Shown piece after piece: positions 11,641-25,805 of a stretch of 64,000 bases of DNA (position 1 is the first letter of the stretch; each line of letters opens with the position of its first letter). Origin of the DNA: Chaetorhynchus papuensis (Eukaryota; Chordata; Aves; Passeriformes; Rhipiduridae). The DNA is taken from assembly GCA_013396525.1 (NCBI GenBank), contig VWYX01000011.1, positions 729,753 to 793,752 of the forward strand, in the 5' to 3' direction. The notes beneath the pieces were generated by a model. The model had not been told where the DNA came from and ran no database searches. It was given only the letters and a program-made list of their open reading frames with translations. The position numbers were made by a program, and so were the translations under genes.

Positions 11641-14600
11641 GACAAATGCATCCTCATTTAAACCCGTATTTAGTATGCAAATCGCTAATAAGGAGGGTTT
11701 GCAAAAATCTCTGATGCAAATTGTATATAAACTTGCAGGGTGAAGTAATAAGTGAAAAAATGATTTGGGCTTTAAGCACTTTCCAGCCTTTTACACCAAA
11801 CTTCGACACGCAGTTTATTGCAGGGGTACAACATCATCCTTACACCTGCAAGTGCTTTTAGTGAGTACTGGAAATGTTTTCTGCATATCAAACATTGCCA
11901 CATCAAATACAAATGGTGAATGGCCTTTCTGGCTGGAATATACATGAAGAGAGTGCTGCAGAACTGCGCCAGCAGCCTCATTGTCTCCCAGTCCTGACTT
12001 GTGGCTCAGGAGGCCAAAGGAGCCGGGAATGCCCCTGACAGCTCAGTGCTATCTCTGGATATTTGGTCTTGGGAAGTTACAGTAATTCAAAGCAGGCTCC
12101 AAGCAGAGCTCTCAAAACACATCCTGTTAGCTGTAAATAAATCCAAGGTAACAGAGCAAACAGCACAGCTCTTGCTGATATAGAGCAGCACGTTCCTTTT
12201 CTCTGGAGAGGCTGGAGTGATCCGATGGCTGAGCCACCATCCCAGAGCAGAGGGACAACTGCCCCTCCGGACAGCACCACCAGGCACCCTGCAGGGTTTG
12301 CTTTATGCAAACTCCTACAGGCAGAAAGGGATATCTGAAAAAATCTCTTTTCAAAAAGCTAGCGCCTCAAGATGTAAATTTAACCATTACCCATCAGAAA
12401 ATAATTAAGAAGGGCTACATTTTTTATCATATGTTTGATCTATGATGAATTTTTTGTAATCCATGACAAGGGGTGGTAGGGGAAGTAAATCACATTGCAG
12501 TCAGCTGATCCCATGACATTTCTTTCATTTAAGGTCAAAACCTCATTATTTCAATATAATGAAATCTGGAAGTAGACATTGGTTTCGATTTGCCTCTAAC
12601 CTAAAATTCCACTCATAACATTAAATGAAGTCACAACTTAATAGTGGTTCCTCATACAAATGCCAGAAAACATGGATGACCAGGGAAGCAAATGCCATGC
12701 CTGATTTTTGAGATACTCAGATAATGTTTATTAGATTCTGAACTGAGTTTGATGTATTCTACTGAGTTCAACACTGTTTCCTTATCAAAAATCTGTTCCT
12801 TTACTACAGTGATAGCTGATATTCACAATCTGTATCTGCTGATCTTTCCAAGTCTTTATTGACAAAGAATATTTAAATAGTGGTTCAAGCAGCAGCTTTT
12901 TCCTTTATTCTGAGGCTGTCTTCTCCAACCTATGTATTAAATTAATTTTCCAGTGCTAAGGGATGATTCAAGAAACCATCAGCTACTCTAAACAGCCCCA
13001 CAGAGCTCCCACTCCTCAGTCTTTGGCTTTATCCTCATAAAAAGTCTTCAGACAATCACTGTGTTCTTGAGCTCCTTGGGAAGGTATGGGACAGGAGAGC
13101 AAATGGAGCCAACGAGACAGAGTTCACAAATTAAATTACCAGGTATTTTAAGGCAGCAATATAATTATATATTATGAAACTTCAAAGCTCAATACTCATT
13201 TAATCTTTCCCATTCTCCTCTAAAATACATTTAACATTAAAAAGAGTCAGGGAGGTCTCATACTGAGGTCTGCTAGACTTCAAATACCTATTGATGAGGA
13301 TGACCGAGGCATTTCAGTGTCTGTGGCTGTGTGGGGCTCAAGGGGGTCATATCAGCACCCTGACCAAACACACACAGCTCCCTCTTGCTGTTACCCCTTT
13401 GTGGCTGGTCCAGCTTGGACAACTTTCACTATTTTTGAGGGGAAATTCTGCACTCTCAAAGCCGCACTTCCTCTCTGCCCCTTCCATTCACCACATTTTT
13501 GTTTCCTCCCTCAACCTCAACTCCTACTCCATTAGAAGTTAACAGAAATACAAAACCCAGAGTTTCAACTATTAAAGTGTGAGGAGTTTGGGATGCAGGG
13601 TTTTATTTTTAGTATATCTAGCCATAGCTGGGTTTTCCAGATGGAAAGATGACGCTACAAAGCACAGCACATATTTGTCTTCATGAATTTCTGTTGTTAT
13701 GTCTCTGGCTGAATATTCATTATGAATTGATCAGCATATTTTATTGGTATGTCTCACACAGATTGTTTCTGGCTCTTGCTGCCTATCAACATGTTGATTC
13801 ACCAACTGGTAGGCCGTTTAATTTATCAGCTGTTTTCAGGGCTAATATTTAGAGGGAAAACAAAGCACAAAAATAATTTAAAAAGCCACACAGCTAAATA
13901 AAAGAAAACCCTTATCAACTATTGTATTCAGTAGTGGCAAAGAAGTGTATCACTGTCTAAGCTCAGCCTGATCAGCAGTGTTGGTAGTGCCAAATGTCTG
14001 CACAGCTCCAGCTGACCCAAGCGAAAGGGCCTGAGGCAGCACCTCCTCTCTTCCTCCCCCCAAAACAGGCAGGGCAGGAACAACGCTGATTTGTTTACAA
14101 CAAGTCTCTTAACTCCATACCCAAAGTGTCCTGCACGACGCTCAGAGCTGCTGCCATATGCCAGCACATACGCTGGGCCAGTGCGATGACCTCAGATCAC
14201 CGAGGTCTCAGCAGTACTGACAGCGCTTTCAAATATAAATATTTAGAAAAGTATGCCTCAAAGTCTGCTTTTGAACCATTAAAAAAAAAAGCCTTATTAT
14301 GTTTACCCTGCTTTCTGCAAAGACAGACTGATACTGGCCCATGTATCACTGTGTGTTACACCACTTTTCAGGCAGTCAGTGATCTGTGGCCCTGGACTAT
14401 TTTCAGTGTCAAATTACAGTCAGATTATACGCAGCCATCAGAGATCACTTGATGTTTTGTTACATATGTCTCCAACTCATGCTAATTAACACTTCCAAAC
14501 CAGTTCTCCATACAGTCAAACCTTTTGCCATCAGGGGCCCCCCAGATGAACCTTGGAAGGAAACCTGTTATTTCCACAGACCGGAGCTGTATCACCCTGC

Positions 14601-14820
14601 TGAGAGCCACAGAGCAGAGGCTCAGAGGTGACTGTGGCAGACCAACTGTTCCAGTGAAGTTCTTACAAGTCTGGTCAAAGCTACAAAGTTCCTTACAAGT
14701 CTTCACATTAATCTTTCCCAGATAAGAAAGAAGATGTACAGGAAAAAACTGGAATTAGTTTAGCCCTGGGCCTAAATGTTAGAATCTCACATTTTGTCCT
14801 AAACTCCTAAGAAACTGTCT
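11641..14820. other. Single-copy non-coding DNA with paired octamer motifs
   Basis: There is no gene. The start of this stretch carries two ATGCAAAT octamers (11675-11682 and 11714-11721), and a TATATAA box-like run (11724-11730) follows three bases after the second. Open frames at 12000-12400 and 13900-14730 overlap on both strands and reach 108 codons. They show no family resemblance and are treated as composition effects. Confidence 0.6.
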
Positions 14821-14890
14821 GGGGAGGTTTGGTCAAAGGTTGGACTCAGTGTTCTTGGAGGTCTTTTCCAATTTCAGTGGTTCCGTGGTA
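14821..14890 (+). mobile_element. CR1 LINE 3' terminus, old and diverged (plus strand)
   Basis: The text GGTCAAAGGTTGGACTCAGT followed by GTTCTTGGAGGTCTTTTCCA matches the last tens of bases of an avian CR1 subfamily. It ends in degenerate terminal repeats (CAGTGGTTCCGTGGT, where CAGTGATTCTGTGAT is usual). About 70 bp is recognisable. The divergence points to an old insertion. Confidence 0.8.
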
Positions 14891-17800
14891 AAGAGGGGCC
14901 ATGCAGAATCATTATCCACACACATGGAGCACAGACAATTCTCATTTGCAGAGAACACAGTGAAAATCCACACAGCTGAGAGCTGCTCTTACAGCGCCAG
15001 CTAAATGCTATCAGCCTGTTTTACCTAGGGATTAATTAGTGAGGTATTTAACTCACACAGGAGAGCCTTTTCCAATTTGAAGGAAGAGGGTAGAGGCCTT
15101 GCATAAATGAAAATGTGATGTGACTTGTCACTTAAAAGCCTAAATTTTAAGGACCATCTTTTCTGTTTAGTGGGTCACACTGATATTTGTGAACTCTTGC
15201 AATATGGATGCCCTTCCAGGAAAAGCACACACAACTGTTAGGGAGAAGATGAAGGGCAGTGTAAAGAAATGCCAGGCATCCACTGATGAAGTGTGTGCAG
15301 TAGGATGTATAAATAAAATCATAAAATTATTCAGAACATGTCAATACACTTTCTTAACAATGCAGGGAGGTTTGAATGACCAATCAGAACAACTGGAAAG
15401 CCACTTCCATGAGAAACCCAGCAGCTCATTATTTAAGCTTTGTTAGATCCCTGTTCTCGTGCACCACAGCCCATCAAGCACGTCATTTAAAGGTGGGTAA
15501 GTGGCAATACTGAAAACAGTGTCACTGTTCCAGACCAAACCCTCCCTTCCCTGCCTACCCCGAGCCCTCAGATTAGATTTCCAGACAAGCTACTTTAATG
15601 ACTCTTTAAATGCCATGTGTTTTCACTCTTGGTGGCAATAATTTGAAATTTTGTTTAATTTGTTTCAGCTTGGGTTCACGTTTCATTTGAGAACTCAGCT
15701 GCTTTGCTGAAACATTTGTATAAAATCAGCCTTACAGAACAACAACTGAAGATTTTTTCAAAATAAATGTTATGATTTGACATTTTATGAGTGAGCAGCA
15801 CCTAAAAGTGAGAGCAGTAGAAGGTTATGCCCAAAGTCCTAAAATAGCTTTCCTGTCCTGCATATAATTCAGGTTTAAGAATTGATTGCTATAGCAAACC
15901 ATGAAAATCCAATATTTAATTTACTCACAAAGAATAAGTCACAAAAGCTGTTACATTCTGCAAGGACATGTGTCTGTTGTTACACTCACAGACAAATCAA
16001 CGTTTTTGTATGGAAATAAGAGAAAGATTTCTCTATCACGATAGTCAATTAAATCCTCCAAATATCTGATGGTTTGGTTCTTAAACATTTCACTGCTCCA
16101 ACCTCTTTTCATACAGAATTGTGTTCACGTTAAATTGACAAGGGCAGTGGCAAGGGGATGGAATCTGATCCTTTCATCAACAGTGCTCAGTTGTATAAAA
16201 ATACACAGAGCAACCTGCACATTAAAAGGAATTTCAGTGATTTTCCTCAAGGGATTCTTGCAAATACTTCTTAGCTGTACTTTTCTGCACTACGATTTAC
16301 ATAAGAATATTAAATAACAATAATAAATAGTGTCTCTGCAGCTAAAATACAGGTACACGTGACATTTTGTACGCACTCAGTTTGCTCTGGAGGAGAACAT
16401 ACAGAACCGCTATCGAGAACTCTGACTTGCTGCCTCATAAATTCTAAGCAGTGTGCTCACTAGAGAGCAGGAGAGATGAATACCTGGAGTTAACTCAATT
16501 AGACATATGACAAACATTTAACAGTGTTGTGGAAAACCAGTTTTGACTGCTTTATTAATATTTTTCATTGGCAGAAACATTCGAAATGCCAGCTGCAAAA
16601 GTTACATTTTACTAATACTTCTATTATGCATCTGAAAATAAAAGAAATTGTGCACGGCAACATTTCAAAACTGAATTACCCAAATCACATCATTCTGGGA
16701 ACATAATTTCTGGAGACCTGAGATGCTTCTCAACAGATAAGCAGACATAAAAATTTAATACCTTCCTTGATTCTGCACAGGGAACATTTCAGGATCTGCT
16801 GTAACTAAATAGGGGCTACATTTGTAATAATACAACAACTATACCATCACTTTAAATGTCAGTATTGTTATTCAGCATGATTTCCCCTGTATGATGGCTC
16901 AAGTCAATTATAATGACAGATAGCATCCTACTGGCTTATCTGATTACCTCTGACCTTTTAACAGCTGCAGAAAGCCAAAACAGCCTGAAAGAAGAACTCA
17001 TGCATATATGACACAAAACTGGAGTTTCATATCTGAGCCATAGTCAAGAACTCATTGAATGTCAGCAGATTTCTGACAAAGCCTATAGCAAATAATTTCT
17101 TGGATGGTTTGGCACCACGAGAGCCTGTCATTTATTATGGCTGAGTACTGACGGGGGACATAAACTTGATTAATTTTATATCAATACATGATATGAAAGT
17201 CATTATGATATACAACCCATTTTAAAAATTTGGAATCCACTACCCAAAGTATCCATTCATTTTGAGTATTTTTTCTTTTATCAGAAGGCCTGGTTAGATG
17301 ATTTAAGGCTGGGCTTCACGGGGAAACAAAAATCAATATCAAGTGTGATTGTGTATATTCAAAAAATGTGCTTTGTTTTTGAACAACAGATTACCAACCA
17401 ACTACTCAGAGAAGTCTCTCACCACTCACGTCCTCTCTCATTCCTCAGACATGATCAGTCAAATGTGACTCTGATAACTAATCAAAAGCTTAGCTTTTTG
17501 TTGCTAAAAGGCCCAGAAACACCCAACCCATTCCTCATGCCATTCTGAAAAAGCCATCCAAAATGCAGCTACACCTGCTTTAGATAATAAGCTGATATTT
17601 AATTTTCTTCAAAGTCTTCAATTAATTTTCATGGAATTTTTCAAACTGACGATATTGGTTAAAAACTGTTTTAAATTCTCTGTATGAAAAAAGCTCTCTA
17701 CTCACCCACCAGCACAGAATAATAGAATTTGTCAGTTCCACAACTGAGATGAAGTCCCAGCTGTCCTTGAGAAAACACCACAGTCACCATTATCTGTACC

Positions 17801-20000
17801 TGGAGCTCAGTTTCACCCTTAGGAATCAGTGATCCCATGAGTTTCCACTCTTGGGAGTCAGCTGAGAGAATGAACAGTACAAAGCAACCCGATGATTACA
17901 TTTATCGACAAATGAACTTTAAAGATGAAAACCAAAAAAAACCCAGAATCAGTTGACTTCTAAAACCTATGAACAGCTATGTTTGTAGTATCTGGCTAAC
18001 TGAGAACAAAAAAGAGAAAAGTAAAATATCTACAGAGTTTTTTTGTCCTGCCTACTGACTTCTAACAACTAATTATGCCAGTTCATGCTTCAGAAGGAAA
18101 GCTGTTATTTTTTAGTTGCTTGCTTTAATTTACAAACCCTTCTTTGGGAGCTCATTTTTAAAAAAGGCTCTGCCCAGGTGCTCCCAAAGGTCCCATCACA
18201 CCCACACGTCATCATCTCCCCCTCCTTTGCACCAGCTGCACATTTCTTAGGGCTCTGGCAACCCAAGTACGTCATTAATCCCCTACCCTGAGGACTCTGC
18301 CCTGCTCTGTGATGCTCCCACAGTAAAAACAAGGACACCTGACTCCATGGAATGGGGACCTTCACTCCAATGAGTTTCAGAAAAATAAATATTTAAGTGA
18401 TGAAAGAATGCAATTAGGATAGTAATGCATCTCAAACAACGTTAATAACCTTTAGAAGCAGAGAGAATACCCAGTTTATTCAGCTATCATAAAACAAATA
18501 TTAAACTTACTCTGGGAAAAAAGAAAAGATATGTAATTTCTGCTCAGAAAAGTAATTAAAAAGTGAACAGAATGTCTTGGCAGATGCACAGTAATCCCCT
18601 CCAATACCTCAAACAGCCCATACTGGTGAAAGATGCTCCACCCAGCACCACCAGAGAAGAATATTGCTGCAATCAATGGAATGAGTCCAATTTACTTAAG
18701 GTCTTTCAACTACAAAGCAGAAGTAATAGAAGTTCCAAGAAAAAATTTGAAACAGTCACATATTACACCTAAAAAGAGTAACTGAGGGATTGGGCCAGAA
18801 TGCATTATTTTCTTTCTTCAAGAAAGAAAACAAGAATTTACTGATTGGGAGACCCAATGCAGTCAAAACACTTCTGCAAGCGTTCAGCAGTCTCTCCTCT
18901 CAGATACACTACAGGAAGGGACTGCTGTTTGTAAGGCTCCGTGAAGATGCCATAACATCTATTACAAGAGAAAAGTCAATTAATGTGCAACCCAGACATT
19001 GCTTTGGAGTTTATCTGCACGCAGAATAAAGTCAGTAGCAGTAAGAGTATGCTGTTTCCTCCAACAGTGGAGAAAATGAGGATGGTTTAATCAATATTAT
19101 GACAATTTAGGTTTTGCTGCCCTACTAGTCAACACAGTAAGCATTTATTGTGCAGGAAGGCGGTGTATTGGGAACAGGGTAGTCAGAGGAGAAAAGACCA
19201 GTTAGTGGCTTCCTAGGAAGCCAATCCTATTGCATATTTCAGGAGATTCTGTACAAAAGAAATGCTCCTTGAAAGCCAGCTGTCAGATATCCTGAACAGC
19301 AGAGTCTTTAGGTTTATATTTGCCTTAGAGTTTTTATTTAAGCCCCTCAGCTTTTCAGGCCGAAAGAGCCTGTCCACCCTCACTCCGTACGTGCTAAACT
19401 TCTCCCCAGAAAAGTGCATAATCCCTGGGCTGGTTTTACCAGCATTTTGTAAAGATGGAAGGTGGAGACAGGAAAGGTCACGGTGGCACCAGGGTGCAGC
19501 TCGTTGCTCCTCTGCTTCGTGCAGGTGAAGCCAACGAGGTCCTCTCACAACAAACACCGCAGAGAGGGACGTTTATTTTGCTGTGGTCCTGCACTTTGCA
19601 CCAGTCCACCCCCACGTGCTTCCACTTCAGTTTAGAAGCCAAGTTTGTGTCTCAGATAATGTCTGTGAAACATCTGAGAACCAGCTATTTTTTGAGGACT
19701 GCTGAAACAAGGACTTGAGCATGTAAGGTTTAACTGCAATGATAAGGCCTGCCAGCTTCATTTTCGCTCCGCACGCTGAGATGTGCAAAACAGGGGGAAA
19801 AGCTTAAAACTAAAGTGGAGAATGGAAGATGGGTCCCAAAGTGCCTAAGCTAACCTCATCCTCCTTTTAATAATCTCCCTAAGCTTCCACAGGAAATACC
19901 TTCCTTTGTTTTTGAACCAGAAACCACAAGCCAATTAAAGCTTTGTGAAAAAAAATGTTGTTAAGGTTGTTTTTCAAACTCAAATGGCGATACTTTACAG
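14891..20000. other. Single-copy non-coding DNA, no gene seen
   Basis: There are frequent stops in all frames. The longest frame (19213-19557, minus strand, 114 codons) is shadowed by an 88-codon frame on the opposite strand and has no recognisable domain. Sequence near 17710-17735 hints at a CR1 tail but is too short and diverged to call. There are no other repeats beyond short homopolymers. Confidence 0.65.
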
Positions 20001-23000
20001 TAAATGGACTTTATTTAATGCTCAATTAAATTTTAATTGCTTGGTGACACTATTCATAATCATCAAACTAGCTAATGTTTATTAATAGCCATTTCTGATA
20101 GGGTAGAGCACCTCAGATTTCCACGTGAATTTGAGAAGACAAAAATAAATTTGATACAGTTACCAGCTGAACAATCACATTAAACACACCTCCCTTGCTT
20201 TAATGCTCAGGTGGCTTTAAGATATTTGAAACTTTAAAACAAATAAAGTACAGGCAATAAATAAACTGCAGAGATGAGGGCAAAAAACATCTCACAGACC
20301 TTGAAGTCACAGACACAGCATCAGAAAATATATTGGAAGTCACTTCACTGCAAACACTATAAATCAGCAAGGAATTACTACCTCATAACAACTTCTTAAT
20401 ATCAGACATCCTAAACACCCTCATCCTAATTGAACAAAGTTTTTCTCTGACAGACACATTTTAGCACTCACCTCGCTATCAGCAATCTTTCCTCATACAT
20501 TTCTCCCATGGCAGACTCAAATCCTCCTAAGGAACTTCTTCCCTTTGGGCTTTCCCAGAAGCTGCTTCTAATTGGTAGCTTGATGCTAACGGGGGGAAGT
20601 AATTAAGCTCCTCATCATTCCCTGCTGACCCACTGCCTTGTAGGTCATGCATTTCCCACTATGGAGATCAGGTGTTGGTAGAAAAGCAGAATAAAGTGAG
20701 TAAGCATTTGAGACATGGATTTAATGTGTGGATATAATCAACATAGAAAATTCTAGTTACTGTGGTTTTTAACTGTAGGCAGCATGCATGGGCTGATTTT
20801 CTCATTCAGTTTTTCATTGTGGTTGGAGGGACTGAGGTGATGACCATCCTGCCCACTGCTTTGAGAACTGCACAGAAAGCTAATTGTGGCTTTGAGCAAC
20901 TCATCACCTCCAGGACTGTACATATCTGTCATGGATAGGTATGAAAGGAGGTCATGAATTGCCCTGGAGAGAAGGGAAAGTCTTTTTTTGTCCTCAGTTT
21001 TCCAGGTTTCCACAAACTTCAGCTGCTCTATCCATTCCAATGCACAGCTTTATTAGGAGAACCATTACGTATTTTTTTTTTCCACTCCTGTTTCACCACC
21101 CAGAGGAATAACAGTTTAATACTCAGCTACCAAGAAGTTTGCTCTCTGTGCTCTCTTCTGACTCTGCTACATTTCAGGATCACTGTGTGCCGGTGTCTTT
21201 AGTGACCAGTGCACTCCCTCTGGTTTTTGAGTGTCCCAAAGGGACACTGCAGGAATCACCTGCAGTCAACTCCAGCTGCACATCAGCAGGCCTAGAACAA
21301 CACAGAAGAAGGTAGGAGTGAGGTGGTTTAAAGGAATTTATTTGGCAGCTGAAGGGGAAAAATTCCCTCTTCTTGCCACAGCACAAATGTGCTTTAAGGC
21401 ATAAACCGTTTCCACAATGGTATTTTCATCTTTATGGTGGTGCTTCAGCAGCCAATAGCAGCATAATGGGAATGGTTCATTTCCTGTTGGAATGCTTTGG
21501 TGTGTCCTCTTCTGAGCCATGTCCTTCCAATAATTAAAATAATCTACCAAGAGAAACCTTTCTCGATGTTAATTGCCGGATTTAAAACGCTTCCAAAAGG
21601 CAAAATTAAATTCTATGCAATATTTTATGTAATAAATCCATTATTTGATGAAATTCACATCTAACTCAGGAAATAATCTTCAAACTTCTCCAGAATTCGT
21701 TTGGCAAAGTTTACTTTAGAAATCATATTCTCATCTCTTTAGTACACATATTGTGAACACTTAATTTTGCACACTTGAGCAGTCTCACCTTTACCAAGTA
21801 TACTTCTAGGCCCTTATTTATATTGCCAGATAAATACCTCTCAGCATGAAATTATCGTCTAAATGCTCAGTCACAAATGTTATAACTTTATTTTTTAACA
21901 TGTATTCATTCTCTTAAAATTGCTTCTTTAAGAATTAAAAATGTTTTAAAACCCCCTCATTATTTTGCAATCATTTACACAATATTTAAGGATATCAAAA
22001 CTTTTCCCTTAGAATCAGCATGGTGGGTCAGGAGTTGGAGAGGCACCGTCCTCTCAGCTGAGCTCTGAAAGGTGCCATGGACAGAGGTGCTGGGAGAGGC
22101 ACGGGGCTGAGCACCTGCTGTGCTCTCTGGATTTATTTTAAGGAGTTTTTGCATTAACTTGATTAAAACACACAAGTTGCAAAGGGAATGGAAATGCCTG
22201 AGTCCTCATTTTCAGTGAGTTCACTGGGAGTTTCCTCCCTGCCCCTGGAGCCCATGAATACCTCAGATACTCTGATAGCTGAGATAGAGCCACACGACCC
22301 CAGCACGTAACACAGTCCCCAGCTCTATTTAACTAGGGTAGCAAGGATATATATATAGATTCATTCTGTTAATACGTTATGATCGAATACTTGTCAAACC
22401 ACAGCACATTTCCAAAAGTGGCTGAAGGTTATTGTTGTAAGAGAACAGCAAGTTATATGATAGTCTTCCACAGAGCTTGTTAACATTATCAGAATTACTG
22501 GTGAACAGGAAAAGTTATCCCTCGGGTACAGGATAAAGGAGTGTAAAATGCTATTACCTGCCTTTTAGTAGCTCTTTCAATAAAGGTCTTTTTAAATAAA
22601 GTCAAGAAAATGACATAGCTCTTTTCAGTTTTCCCCTGAAGTAATTACAGCTGTAGATCCTTGACTTTTGTGTAATTTCAAATGAAAATTAACCAGTGTT
22701 AAATATCGATTGCTTTTCTCTATCATTAGGCTTAATGAACTAAGCATTAATACTGTCGAAACGGCATCTGGTTCCTTAAAAAGATGCTATAAGTATGTGT
22801 CATCAGTTATTCCAAGGGCTATTTTATACACAATTTATGAAAAAAATATAAATACCGGATTATTTTCAAGCCCAGCAGTTTTCTGTGATGCCTTGGAGTG
22901 AAGTAACAGCTTGCTCTTTTCCAAATGAGCAGCTGAGTCTGGAGGTGGCACTGTTTCCCTTCAGGAGAAAAGTCAATCCCACTGTGAGATCGAGTCCAAC

Positions 23001-25535
23001 ACATCCTGGTGCAACTGGTGAATTTATGCAAGGGGCACAGCTCTTCAGGAACGTAATTAAACTAAACATATGCCAGATATACACTCTAAATCCTCTAATG
23101 TAGTGCCTCTATATGGCACAGGATATGCCATCCCATAGTTCTGTTTGGACTGCGAGTACTTTAAGAATTTGAAGATCAAGACTCTTCAGCAGATTTACTT
23201 AGATTAAAATTTAATGAATTAATGAATTTAATAACCTTAATTGGCAAAAATTAGTTTAAAAGACACAAGAGAGTGTAGAATTCTGCAAACAGGACTTGCT
23301 GAACCCTTCCAAAGGGTTCCTGCAGGTAACTTCATTTAGGGTATGCCTTATAATTACAATTCCTTTTAATTTCTGTTGTCTTGGCACGTCATTCCAGCCT
23401 GCATCAATCCTTACCTCAGGAATAGTGACAAAATCACCATTTTGAAAACAGATGAGGCAATTTCTTCACCCTCAGGCACTGGACAAGATAAATCCTAGGA
23501 AATTCTATCTTCAATCCTACTCTCTGGCAAGGCCCTCAAAACATAAACAACCATTTCTCTGTATAACTATTTTTTATTTAGAGTTTTCTTCTTGTATATT
23601 TTTCAGTTCCTTTCTCAAGGTGTTTATTGGTAGTTTGCATGAAAGAAAACAGGTTTCTGTCTGTCAGAATAGGGATGACTATGGATTTGTGTAACTCAAG
23701 CAGTTCGTATTTCAGATGGAAACTAAAAAAAAATGTGTTTTCAAAGGATCCAGAAAGGAAGCCATGTTCTTGATGCCACAAGAGCATCACTCAGAAAATG
23801 CAAAATTAGATAAATAGAGCCAGCAACAGCAGAAGAAAAGAAGTGTCAGCCTGAGGGGAAATTAAAGGAGACGTGCCATTCTCTGGCTGCACAGCTCCTC
23901 ACTAAAGGCACTGAAAATGTGTTTAAGGACATGTCTCAGTCTGCTGCCTTTTCAGTGTCTGTCTCTTGCCTGCTGTTGCTTTTCTAGAGGCCCCAGTGAA
24001 AAGTATCCTACAGTTCACAATGCTTTGGGGCCCTTCCCTCCTTGGTTCCACTCCTGGGCGAGTGATTCTGTCTCAAGAGCGGCTGTGAAGAAGGTTCCAT
24101 CCTCCACGTTTGGTTTCCCTGCTTGTGTGAGCAGCCACCAAAGGCCAGGAGGGCAGATTAGCAAAGGTGGGACATGGGCAACCTTCACTGTCATTGTGGA
24201 AGGACACAGAGAGTGGCTGGAGGGACAGGGAAGGAGGCAGAGACGAGTCCCAGCCACTCCAGCAAGGACCTGCTGTTAGATCATTTACATCTTGTTACAG
24301 TACCTGATATGATGTTTTTTATCATTTTATTAATAATGATAGTTATAATTAATTTTATCAATTAAAATAACCTGCCAAAGACCTTTCCCCAAATCTGGCA
24401 TGCGAGGCTGAGGGATCCTCGTGTGGTCCTTGCGGGCTTGGGCAGTGGCAAACTGACCCCTCTGAACTCACTGGGCAACCTGCTAAAGACACACCTGTAA
24501 GCTGAAGTAAAAATAAAGGTTATTTTCTCTACCCGAACACAACAGGTGAATATTTTCTGTAGCTAGAATTAAAAGTCCATGCAAATAAATCAGTTTCAAA
24601 TTTAAAAAAAAAAAGGAAAGTAAAAGCATTTCAATGTTTGCTTCCATCAAGTAGGAAAGGACTCCAACTTTCTTAACAGGTGTTTTAGTTGTGTTTCTTG
24701 ATGCATTTTATTGAGCGAATGCATTCTGAGAGCTTTAAATTGAGATTTATTTGTCCTTTTGCTAATCATGAATCAACCTTCTTTTAGATCAATTAACTAA
24801 ATCACTCTGGAGGCAGCTCAATGCATTCTTTATGGATGAAAACCTTTGTTCTCTATTGCCCATAATATCTCTCCACCCCAATAAATACAATTAATAACCT
24901 GCTTGCTCACTAGTGTTTGGAACTTCCAATGTTTCACAGCAATTCATTTCTTATGACTTGCTAACAAAAATAGATTTGAGTAAAACATCAATATTAATAC
25001 GTGCTTACGTTCTCCCTTCTGTTCTTTCAAAAGTACTTAGTTTTCACAAAGGAGTTTATAATGGTATTACTCATGTCACTATAAAACCTCAATGATTTTT
25101 TAAAAAAACTTACAAGTAAAAATACGTGACTGCCGCAATGCATACTAGTGTTCCTTTTTTTTCCACACAGCACACATGAACCCAAAATAAATTTAAAGTT
25201 TCCACTCTGAAATTCCCAACTAGAAAACTCTATTTAATTACAGTATTTATTAGCACAGGAAAGTACCTGCTCCTAATTTCTTCCGCAGTTTCAGCAAGAC
25301 AGGGCCCTTGATGTATTGCATTTCCTGGAATGGTACTTATATTCTTCCTTTTGTTAAAAATCATCCTGAGATGATAATTATTCTAGCCGAAGGCCAGGGA
25401 TTCAATAACAGCTGAGACAAACCATGGCCTGCCAAGAGCTGGGCTTCTTTGCTCAGAGAGCATTTGAGTCAATTTACATTTAAGGAAAGAGGCCAAAGGC
25501 GCTCTGGCCATCTCGGAACGGGATCCAGCAGCCCC
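20001..25535. other. Single-copy non-coding DNA with a small GC-richer patch
   Basis: No gene is supported. A short (AT)n run lies at 22347-22357 and an A12 run at 24604-24615. A GC-richer patch at about 23990-24270 opens a 120-codon frame on the plus strand and an 80-codon frame on the minus strand. Neither resembles a known protein. An 8-bp-arm inverted repeat lies at 23301-23319. Confidence 0.65.
23301..23319. repeat. Perfect 8-bp inverted repeat, 3-nt spacer
   Basis: GAACCCTT (23301-23308) and AAGGGTTC (23312-23319) are exact reverse complements separated by CCA. It is short enough to arise by chance, and no neighbouring feature gives it a role. Confidence 0.8.
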
Positions 25536-25805
25536 AGAGTTGGTGCTGCCACGATGGCCTGGAGTTGTGTCAGGGGAGATTTAGGGTAGATTTTAGGAAA
25601 AGGTTCTTCCCCCAGAGGGTGCTGGGCACTGCCCAGGCTCCCCAGGGAATGGGCACGGCCCCGAGGCTGCCAGAGCTCCAGGAGCATTTGGACAGCGCTG
25701 CCAGGGGCAGGGTGGGGTTGTTGGCCATGGATGGACATCCAGCTGGACTCAATGATCCTTGTGGGTCCCTTCCAGCTCATCATATTTTGTGATTCTGTGA
25801 TTCTT
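25536..25805 (+). mobile_element. CR1 LINE 3'-end fragment, best preserved (plus strand)
   Basis: The sequence runs through known CR1 3' landmarks in order: GGCCTGGAGTTGTGTCAGGG, TTTTAGGAAAAGGTTCTTCC, CCCAGAGGGTGCTGGGCACT, GGACTCAATGATCCTTGTGG, then GGGTCCCTTCCAGCTCATCA. It ends in clear terminal repeats (TTTTGTGATTCTGTGATTCT). About 270 bp remain and all coding sequence is lost by 5' truncation. Compared with the other fragments it is longer and its terminal repeats are cleaner, so it is probably the youngest CR1 here. Open frames on both strands across it are repeat translations. Confidence 0.92.

Noticed and set aside
17705..17740. Possible CR1 tail (AGCACAGAATAATAGAATTT)
   Set aside because: It resembles the terminal repeat only in a short AT-rich word, and the expected GGTTGGAAGGGACC text does not follow.
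23917..24279. A 120-codon cysteine- and serine-containing plus-strand frame
   Set aside because: There is no recognisable motif, it overlaps an 80-codon frame on the other strand, and a local GC rise explains the openness.
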